From: Paracoccaceae bacterium | GTDB taxonomy: Bacteria; Pseudomonadota; Alphaproteobacteria; Rhodobacterales; Rhodobacteraceae | Direction of reading: 5' to 3' | DNA: 64,000 nucleotides | NCBI GenBank assembly: GCA_027013095.1 | Contig: JALUYI010000019.1 | Location: 62,001-126,000 of the forward strand | Part shown: positions 58,095-64,000 of the stretch, one piece after another | Position numbering within the stretch: position 1 is the stretch's first letter | Layout: the number at the start of each line of letters is the position of its first letter | The notes under the pieces: model-generated | The model's input: only the letters and a program-made list of their open reading frames with translations | Told to the model about the DNA's origin: nothing | Databases searched by the model: none | Translations under genes and position numbers: made by a program

Positions 58095-58967
58095 CTATGG
58101 CGAGATGAATTCGACGCCGGGCATGCGCTCAATCTCGAACAGGTCCTCTTCGTAGATGTCGGTCAGCGCGTCGATATAGTCCATCGTCCAGCCGGGGGCC
58201 GAGACATCCTGCGTACCGTCGTCGATCTCGAATTTGTCGAGAAACGCGGACAGGATGCGCCGACGCTGGGTTTCGTTCGCGGGGGGATGGGTTTCAAGAT
58301 AGGCCTCCATCCGCTCCATCCCTTCGGGGATCATGATGGTGGCGAGGTAACCGTCTAGCCCGGCAAGCTGGGTGGCGGGGTCGTGTCCGGTGATCGCCTG
58401 CAGCAATTCGCGCCAGATAAAGGGGGTATCCTCGTTGCTCCAGACCTTCAGTGGCACCTCGGGCAGTTGCGCGCGGATGCGGGCGATGACCTCGGACCAG
58501 CGCAGGCTGATCGGATCGGCGCGACTCAGCAGGTCGGCAAAGCTGCCCTTGGGTCGCTTGGCCTGAACTGCCGGCAGAAATGTCGCCGGGTTGCGGATGC
58601 CGATGCAGAATTCCACCTCGTGGTCGTGAAACAGGTTGAACAGCTTCTGGCACTTTTCTGCCGCATCGGGATAGAGCGTGCCGCCCGCGAGAATGCGCGG
58701 AACGCCGCAGAGAAAGCCGTCGTTCGAGAGGATGACGCGTTTGGGATCATCCTCGGTCAAGATCGAATCCAGAATGGCCTCCTGCGCGGCGGGGGGGGGC
58801 ACGGCGCCGTTCAGCCCCTGCACGGTTTCCCGGATCACCGGGCGGAACTTGCCCGGATGCGGGATAATGATGCCCTCGGTTGCCAGCAGCCGGCGGTTGC
58901 GCGACAGGCAGTATTGGATCTGCCCTTCGTCGGTGCAGTGGACGCCGATGTGATAGACGATTTGCAT
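58095..58967 (-). CDS. Sulfotransferase-like protein without a P-loop, unknown function
   Basis: A 290-residue protein whose N-terminus (HIGVHCTDEGQIQYCLSRNR) looks like the start of sulfotransferase-fold proteins (His-x-Gly-x-His-Lys-Thr-Gly-Thr), but Lys-Thr-Gly-Thr is replaced by Cys-Thr-Asp-Glu, so the PAPS phosphate site is lost. Further on it has EVEFCIGIRNPATFLPAVQA and LRWSEVIARIRAQLPEVPLK, common in these proteins. Either a new activity or a non-catalytic member. It is divergent from the ABC permease with 90 nt between. Confidence 0.6.
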   Translation of the reverse strand: MQIVYHIGVHCTDEGQIQYCLSRNRRLLATEGIIIPHPGKFRPVIRETVQGLNGAVPPPAAQEAILDSILTEDDPKRVILSNDGFLCGVPRILAGGTLYPDAAEKCQKLFNLFHDHEVEFCIGIRNPATFLPAVQAKRPKGSFADLLSRADPISLRWSEVIARIRAQLPEVPLKVWSNEDTPFIWRELLQAITGHDPATQLAGLDGYLATIMIPEGMERMEAYLETHPPANETQRRRILSAFLDKFEIDDGTQDVSAPGWTMDYIDALTDIYEEDLFEIERMPGVEFISP

Positions 58968-59057
58968 GGGAGGCGGGTGCTCGTTCTTTTTGTGATTTGT
59001 GCTGATTATACCGGCTTTTCTGGACAGGGAAACCGCTTTCGGCTATGGGCGGGAGAA

Positions 59058-60713
59058 ATGGTTGAGCAAACAAGTCAGATAAGCGCCGCGAAGCGCCTGC
59101 CGAGGATCGGGGTGTGGACCCTCGTCAGCTTGGTCATCGCGGCGTTCGTGGTGTTGCCGATCCTGTCGGTAGTGTGGATCGCGCTGGGCCCGGGGGGCAG
59201 TGTCTGGCAGCATCTTCTGGCCACGACCCTGCCGCGCTATCTTGGAAATACGCTGATTTTGATGGTCTCGGTCGGCACCCTTAGCGCCATGGTCGGAGTC
59301 GGCGCTGCCTGGCTGGTGGTGATGTATCGCTTTCCGATGCACGGGCTGTTGCAGTGGGCGCTGTTGTTGCCGCTGGCGATCCCGGCCTATATCGGCGCTT
59401 ATGCGTTGGTGGATTTTCTGGAGTACGCCGGGCCAGTCCAAACCACGCTGCGGGCAGTGTTTCATTGGACATCGGCGCGCGATTATGTGTTCCCCGAGAT
59501 TCGGTCGCGTCTTGGGGCAGTCATTGTGCTGTCGGCGGCACTTTATCCTTATGTTTACCTTTTGGCGCGCAACGCCTTTCGCGAGCAGTCTGTCGGGGTG
59601 CTGGATGTGTCGCGGGCGCTGGGATGCGGTCCGTGGAGCAGTTTCTGGCGTGTCGGGTTGCCGCTGGCGCGCCCAGCGATTGCCGCCGGGGTGGCGATCG
59701 TGATGATGGAGACCGCCAGCGATTTTGGCACTGTCGAGTATTTCTCGGTTCAGACCCTGACCACGGGGATTTTTACGGTCTGGCTGGAGGCATCGAACGC
59801 GGGTGGGGCGGCACAGATCGCGCTGGTGGTTCTGGGGTTGGTGTTTGTTCTGGTGGCGGTCGAAAAGGTGGGGCGTCGGCGGGTACGATTTTTCCGAACA
59901 ACCAGTCGGCAGGCGCCGATAGACGCGCGCGGTTTGCATGGGGTCAAGGCGTTGGCGGCGGTTCTGCTCTGTCTTGTTCCGTTTCTGGTCGGGTTTGCGC
60001 TGCCCGCCGGAGTGATCGGCTGGCATGCCATTGAACATGCCGATACCTGGGGAGATCCGGCGCTGCTTCGGGCGCTTTGGAATACGGTTCAGGTGGGAGG
60101 AATTGCGGCGGTGCTGACTGTCGCGGGGGCTGTTTTGATGGTTTATGGCGTGCGTCTCAGTGGGCGAAAGTTGCCGGGTTATATTCTTCCCGCGACGACC
60201 ATTGGATACGCGGCACCGGGGGCGGTTCTGGGGATCGGGCTGCTGATCCCGCTGGCGGGGCTGGACCAGCGGCTGGCTGATTTGGTTGCCGCACTGACCG
60301 GTTATGACCCGGGGCTGTTGTTGACCGGTTCGACCTTTGCCATCGTTTTGGCCTATTTCGTGCGTTTTTTTGCAGTGGCACAAGGGGCGGCCGATGCAGC
60401 GATGGGGCGGATATCGCCCAGCCTGCCAATGGCAGCACGCTCGCTGGGGCAGTCTGCGGTCGGAACGCTGTGGCGGGTCTACCTGCCGATGATCCGGGGT
60501 TCGGTTGCGACGGCGTTGCTGCTTGTTTTTGTGGACAGCGTCAAGGAGTTGCCCGCGACGCTGTTGTTGCGACCGTTCGGCTTTAATACACTGGCGACGC
60601 GTGTTTACGATCAGGCGTCACTGGAGAACCTTACCGATGCGGCGCCTTCGGCGGTGATTGTCATGGCCGTCGGATTTGTTGCTGTGGTGCTGCTGGCACG
60701 TACGTCGCGTTAG
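59058..60713 (+). CDS. Iron(III)-type ABC transporter permease (FbpB/ThiP type), orphan
   Basis: A 551-residue protein with about twelve transmembrane helices in two homologous halves. Each half carries the ABC permease EAA-type loop: DVSRALGCGPWSSFWRVGLP in the first and AARSLGQSAVGTLWRVYLPM in the second. The N-terminus LPRIGVWTLVSLVIAAFVVL is a typical first helix. ATG 59058 follows GGGAG. It resembles FbpB, but neither the binding protein nor the ATPase gene is next to it, so partners must be elsewhere. The end converges on the diguanylate cyclase gene. Confidence 0.85.
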   Translation: MVEQTSQISAAKRLPRIGVWTLVSLVIAAFVVLPILSVVWIALGPGGSVWQHLLATTLPRYLGNTLILMVSVGTLSAMVGVGAAWLVVMYRFPMHGLLQWALLLPLAIPAYIGAYALVDFLEYAGPVQTTLRAVFHWTSARDYVFPEIRSRLGAVIVLSAALYPYVYLLARNAFREQSVGVLDVSRALGCGPWSSFWRVGLPLARPAIAAGVAIVMMETASDFGTVEYFSVQTLTTGIFTVWLEASNAGGAAQIALVVLGLVFVLVAVEKVGRRRVRFFRTTSRQAPIDARGLHGVKALAAVLLCLVPFLVGFALPAGVIGWHAIEHADTWGDPALLRALWNTVQVGGIAAVLTVAGAVLMVYGVRLSGRKLPGYILPATTIGYAAPGAVLGIGLLIPLAGLDQRLADLVAALTGYDPGLLLTGSTFAIVLAYFVRFFAVAQGAADAAMGRISPSLPMAARSLGQSAVGTLWRVYLPMIRGSVATALLLVFVDSVKELPATLLLRPFGFNTLATRVYDQASLENLTDAAPSAVIVMAVGFVAVVLLARTSR

Positions 60714-60790
60714 CGGGTCGAACACTACATTTGAGTCCCACCATGGACGCCAGATATTCCAGGCCCGCAAGTCAAATTTCGTGATAATTT

Positions 60791-60808
60791 GATCTGTCAG
60801 GACAGATC
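60791..60808. terminator. Palindrome between the permease and diguanylate cyclase genes
   Basis: GATCTGTC-AG-GACAGATC is a perfect 8-bp inverted repeat with a 2-nt centre, flanked by AT-rich sequence on the left; a second stem (TCGTGGA 60810-60816 with TCCACGA 60835-60841) follows. Located between two convergent stops, it may terminate the minus-strand gene or bind a protein. No strong T-run. Confidence 0.4.
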
Positions 60809-60845
60809 CTCGTGGACCGAAATGTTGGGTTGGATCCACGAACGC

Positions 60846-62822
60846 TCAGGCGGCGGTGCGTGGGTCATCGCGGGTGGGAGTTGCCTCAGGAGGGACCAGT
60901 TTGTTCTCGACCGGTGTTGTCTTTTGGTTTTCTGCCATTGATCTTGCCGGGTGGCTGGTTGGTTCGGCTACGGGTTTTCGGCGCTGTTTTGGTTTGGCGT
61001 GGTCAGCCGGATTGGGCGCTGCCGAACTGTTCTTGCCTGCAGTCTGAGCTTTGGGAGACGCTGGCGCCGGGTTCAGCTTGGCGCTGGGGATGTCGGCTTC
61101 ACCCGCGCCGGCGACCGAGGTGCGATCGCGCCCGTTTGCCTTGGCGGCGTATAATGCGTTATCCGCGGATTTGATCAGGTCTTGGGGGATTGTCCCGTGG
61201 TTCGGGAACGTGGCTACCCCGAGAGAAATACTAATACGCGGCAGGGTTTTGTCGCCGTATCGCACGCTGATTTCTGAGACCGTCTTGCGTAGTTTTTCGG
61301 CTTTTTTAACCCCATCGGCCAGAGTCGTATTCGGGAGGAGGGCCATGAATTCTTCGCCGCCGATGCGACAGGGCAGCTCATCGCCATCGCACAGGCGATC
61401 CATTGCTGCGCCAACGGCGCGAAGCACCATGTCCCCCGCGTCATGGCCGTGATTGTCGTTGAATCTCTTGAAATGATCCACGTCCACCGAAACCAGCGTG
61501 ACCGGCAGGTTGTCGCGTTGTGCGTGTTCGATGTGACGGCGCAGGGTTTCGGTAAAGTGGCGACGGTTGAACAATCCGGTCAGGGGGTCGCGGATGGACT
61601 GGTGGTGCAACTGGTCACGCAGGCGCACGTTAGCGATGGCCAGGCTGATCTGTTCCGCGCACATCTGCGCCAGTTTGCGGATCTCCTGAAATTTCTTGCA
61701 TTCAGCGTTTTCCGTTGCCATCAGAGACATCAGGCCGACAGTTTCTCCGTGGGCGAGGATCGGAAAGCAGATATAGGGGCGGCCGTCGTCCTGTTTGATA
61801 TGGCCACAGACAAAGTCGATTTCGCTGCTGCCATAGGCATAGGTCCGGCCACGGCGCAGGCCCCAGCAGGCCTCGGGACGTATGTGGTCGTGTAACTCGC
61901 CGCCGTTCCAACTGCATGCGCCGTCCAGAACGTCGCGCGAGTTTGAATAGACGTAGATACTGCCAGCGCAGTTGGGCAACAGTCGGGTCATGAATGCGTT
62001 GACCATATCAAACAATTCTTCGAGCGAGCGGCTGGATTGCAGCCATTCGTTTAATTCGGACAGCAAGCGCACCTCGCGGCCGAGGCGCATCTGTTCATCT
62101 AGCAGCAGTTTTTCCTTTTCGGCCCGCGCGTGTTCGGTCCGGATCCGGCTGCTGCCCGCCATGAATACAGCGGCGATTGCACCCCCGGCGATCAGCGCCC
62201 CCAGCGCTGAAAAAATGGCCAGCACATAACGGACGCGTTGGGAAAAAGTGGCCCGCAGGTTGGTGATGTCGCGGTAAAATTCGGTCGCGCCGATAAATCG
62301 GCCCTGATCAAAGACTGGCATGTAGATTTCGGCAATCAGCCGGGATCGCCCAGGATCCCCGGGCATTGATCGGCTGAGCTCGGGCAGATCGGAAAGGGAG
62401 GTCTGACTGCGTTTGTAATAGCTGTGACCCTGCGCCACGATCGAATGGAAATAGGTTTTTTTGTTCAGTTTTCCGACTTCGGAGACCCGGGTAGCATAGA
62501 ATATCCGGCCGCTTCTGGTGAACATCTTGAAGCGGAACACGTCGCTGCTGGTGGTGAACAGGTCCAGTTTTTCGCCGTCTTTCGGGCTGATGCGACCACT
62601 GATAAAGGCGGTGCGCCCCTTGGAGAGCAGTTTCAGGATGCGCTGGTTCCATTTGGCCGAGGCCTGGATCATGTTGTCGGCCAGCAGGCGGTCGGCGATC
62701 GGGCCGGGCAGAAAGACCACAGCGCCAAAGGCAAAGGCCGAGACGGCAAGAACCATGGCGAGAGGGCGCACCGTGGATTTCAGCACCCTGATGCCCGGGC
62801 GGTTGGCGAGTTTTTTCAGCAT
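60846..62822 (-). CDS. Diguanylate cyclase with periplasmic sensor and GAF domain
   Basis: A 658-residue c-di-GMP synthase. Two transmembrane helices (about 18-42 and 195-220) flank an extracytoplasmic sensor region; a GAF domain follows (about 255-400), and then GGDEF (about 405-575) with LTGLFNRRHFTETL, NDNHGHDAGDMVL and the active GGEEF at 488-492. The I-site RxxD is absent (the matching residues read DGDE), so product inhibition should be weak. The last 80-90 residues are a Pro/Lys/Ala-rich low-complexity tail. The ATG is at 62822. It is divergent from uvrD and shares a control region with a LexA-type box. Confidence 0.92.
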   Translation of the reverse strand: MLKKLANRPGIRVLKSTVRPLAMVLAVSAFAFGAVVFLPGPIADRLLADNMIQASAKWNQRILKLLSKGRTAFISGRISPKDGEKLDLFTTSSDVFRFKMFTRSGRIFYATRVSEVGKLNKKTYFHSIVAQGHSYYKRSQTSLSDLPELSRSMPGDPGRSRLIAEIYMPVFDQGRFIGATEFYRDITNLRATFSQRVRYVLAIFSALGALIAGGAIAAVFMAGSSRIRTEHARAEKEKLLLDEQMRLGREVRLLSELNEWLQSSRSLEELFDMVNAFMTRLLPNCAGSIYVYSNSRDVLDGACSWNGGELHDHIRPEACWGLRRGRTYAYGSSEIDFVCGHIKQDDGRPYICFPILAHGETVGLMSLMATENAECKKFQEIRKLAQMCAEQISLAIANVRLRDQLHHQSIRDPLTGLFNRRHFTETLRRHIEHAQRDNLPVTLVSVDVDHFKRFNDNHGHDAGDMVLRAVGAAMDRLCDGDELPCRIGGEEFMALLPNTTLADGVKKAEKLRKTVSEISVRYGDKTLPRISISLGVATFPNHGTIPQDLIKSADNALYAAKANGRDRTSVAGAGEADIPSAKLNPAPASPKAQTAGKNSSAAPNPADHAKPKQRRKPVAEPTSHPARSMAENQKTTPVENKLVPPEATPTRDDPRTAA

Positions 62823-62907
62823 GGGTCATCCTGTTTGCGATTCGGCATGGGGTGCCGCTTGTCCGGACTGTGGCGGGCAAAGGTTGAGGATTGGTGAAAA
62901 CAGTGTA

Positions 62908-62922
62908 GAACATTTCGGGAAC
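62908..62922. promoter_or_regulatory. LexA (SOS) box GAAC-N7-GAAC
   Basis: GAAC at 62908-62911 and GAAC at 62919-62922, separated by exactly seven bases, form the direct-repeat SOS box used by alphaproteobacterial LexA. It lies 41 nt upstream of the uvrD start, as expected for an SOS gene, and 86 nt from the divergent diguanylate cyclase start. Confidence 0.6.
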
Positions 62923-62962
62923 CGTGCTTTCCCTTGCCGCCGCGATGGGCTAGAACGGCGCC

Positions 62963-64000
62963 ATGAGCAGAGATGACATGACCACCGCGCCGGGCTCGGG
63001 TCTGGCGGCGCAGGCACAGGCGGCGCGACCGCAGCCCTATCTTGATGCGTTGAACCCCGAGCAGCGCGCCGCGGTTGAGACGCTGGACGGTCCGGTCCTG
63101 ATGCTGGCCGGGGCCGGCACCGGCAAGACTCGGGCGTTGACCGCACGGATTGCGCATCTGTTGGTCACCGGGCGGGCGCGCCCCAACGAGATTCTGGCGG
63201 TAACATTCACCAACAAGGCGGCGCGCGAGATGAAGCAGCGGGTCGGGCAGTTGTTGGGTGAAACCGTTGAGGGGATGCCCTGGCTGGGCACGTTTCATGC
63301 GCTGGGAGTCAAGATCCTGCGTCGCCATGCCGAGCTGGCGGGCCTCAAGAGCAGCTTTACCATTCTGGATACCGACGATCAGATCCGCCTGTTGCGGCAG
63401 GTGATTCGGGCCGAAAACATCGACGAGAAACGCTGGACGCCGCGGTTGTTGGCCGGGATCATCGACAACTGGAAGAACCGGGCCTGGACCCCGGACAAGG
63501 TGCCGCTGGCTGAGGCCTCGGCGTTTAATGGTCGTGCGCCCCAGCTTTATGCGGCCTATCAGGCGCGCCTGAAATCCCTGAACGCCGTGGATTTTGGCGA
63601 TCTTCTGCTGCATGTCGTGACGATCTTTCAGACCCATGAGGACATTCTGGCCCAATACCGCCGCTGGTTTCGCTATATTCTGGTGGACGAGTATCAGGAC
63701 ACCAATGTGGCGCAATATCTGTGGCTGCGCCTGCTGGCGGCCGAACATCGAAACATCTGTTGTGTCGGCGATGACGACCAGTCGATCTATGGCTGGCGCG
63801 GGGCCGAGGTGGGCAACATCCTGCGGTTTGAAAACGATTTTCCCGGGGCAACCGTGATCAGGCTAGAGCAGAATTACCGCTCGACCCCGCATATTCTGGC
63901 CGCAGCCTCGGCGGTGATTGCGGCCAATGAGAACCGCCTCGGCAAGACCCTGTGGACGGATCGGGTCGAGGGCGAAAAGCTGCGTCTGATCGGCCATTGG
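62963..64000 (+). CDS. uvrD: UvrD/PcrA-family DNA helicase, N-terminal part (runs off the window)
   Basis: A superfamily 1 helicase for excision repair and replication-associated unwinding. The frame is open from ATG 62963 to the end (346 codons). Helicase motifs seen are Q-motif LNPEQRAAV, Walker A LAGAGTGKTRALT (Lys55), motif Ia AVTFTNKAAREMKQRV, ILVDEYQDTN (motif II), GDDDQSIYGWRGAE (motif III) and LEQNYRSTPHI (motif IV). The start is placed by the N-terminus before the Q-motif; no strong ribosome-binding site precedes it. A LexA box lies upstream. Confidence 0.95.
   Translation, partial: MSRDDMTTAPGSGLAAQAQAARPQPYLDALNPEQRAAVETLDGPVLMLAGAGTGKTRALTARIAHLLVTGRARPNEILAVTFTNKAAREMKQRVGQLLGETVEGMPWLGTFHALGVKILRRHAELAGLKSSFTILDTDDQIRLLRQVIRAENIDEKRWTPRLLAGIIDNWKNRAWTPDKVPLAEASAFNGRAPQLYAAYQARLKSLNAVDFGDLLLHVVTIFQTHEDILAQYRRWFRYILVDEYQDTNVAQYLWLRLLAAEHRNICCVGDDDQSIYGWRGAEVGNILRFENDFPGATVIRLEQNYRSTPHILAAASAVIAANENRLGKTLWTDRVEGEKLRLIGHW

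Noticed and set aside
60714-60845. A tRNA or small RNA between the ABC permease and the diguanylate cyclase
   Set aside because: Short palindromes and a stretch reading WWDSN in translation suggest a tRNA 3' end, but no cloverleaf with acceptor and anticodon arms could be drawn.

Overview
The window looks like the chromosome of a GC-rich alphaproteobacterium, most likely the Rhodobacteraceae/Roseobacter lineage. The main pointers are a gapR (DUF2312) gene, an F1 ATPase operon atpHAGDC without the Fo genes, an IF3 N-terminus beginning ARRPHNAPP, a GAAC-N7-GAAC LexA-type box before uvrD, a diheme cytochrome c of the Rhodobacter DHC type, and a TRAP transporter beside a BMP-type ABC transporter. 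I see no phage, insertion sequence, integrase, rRNA or CRISPR array. Gene order is dense, with many 1-4 nt ATGA overlaps.

Layout. 1-9.6 kb: the tail of an unknown gene, metY, a CoA-binding protein, a basic secreted protein, an rlmB/ceramidase-like pair, tRNA-Tyr(GTA), leuCD, and a membrane protein next to an endonuclease/phosphatase-like protein. 9.7-17 kb, the most accessory-looking part: an IclR regulator diverges from a DsrE - TusA - sulfide:quinone-reductase-like flavoprotein - DUF1641 run. The DUF1641 gene carries a nearly perfect 180-bp tandem repeat. A terminator follows, then a DctPQM TRAP transporter. 17-25 kb: a cupin gene diverges from a tightly overlapped purine-nucleoside import and breakdown operon (BMP binding protein, ABC ATPase, two permeases, deaminase-type amidohydrolase, purine nucleoside phosphorylase, SDR).

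25-35.6 kb: diheme cytochrome, carB, hisC - arogenate/prephenate dehydrogenase - extensin-like protein, DUF2125, ChaC-type enzyme, and an SPFH/NfeD pair. 35.7-39.5 kb: a MotA/ExbB-like channel protein with a long tail, next to a giant coiled-coil MotB/OmpA-like partner. 39.7-44 kb: clpA, gloB and a methyltransferase. 44-49 kb: atpHAGDC, closed by a strong terminator. 49-64 kb: H-type lectin, GT39-like glycosyltransferase, nrdR-ribD, infC (apparently with an AUA start codon), a monoheme P460-like cytochrome, thrS, a hydrolase, gapR, a sulfotransferase-like protein, an orphan iron-type ABC permease, a GAF-GGDEF diguanylate cyclase, and the 5' part of uvrD.

The two regions that most merit attention are the IclR-DsrE-TusA-flavoprotein-DUF1641 sulfur module with its expanding repeat, and the MotAB-like pair with 28-residue coiled-coil repeats. 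Smaller points of interest are the infC AUA start, the LexA box between uvrD and the diguanylate cyclase, and the paired palindromes at the IclR promoter.
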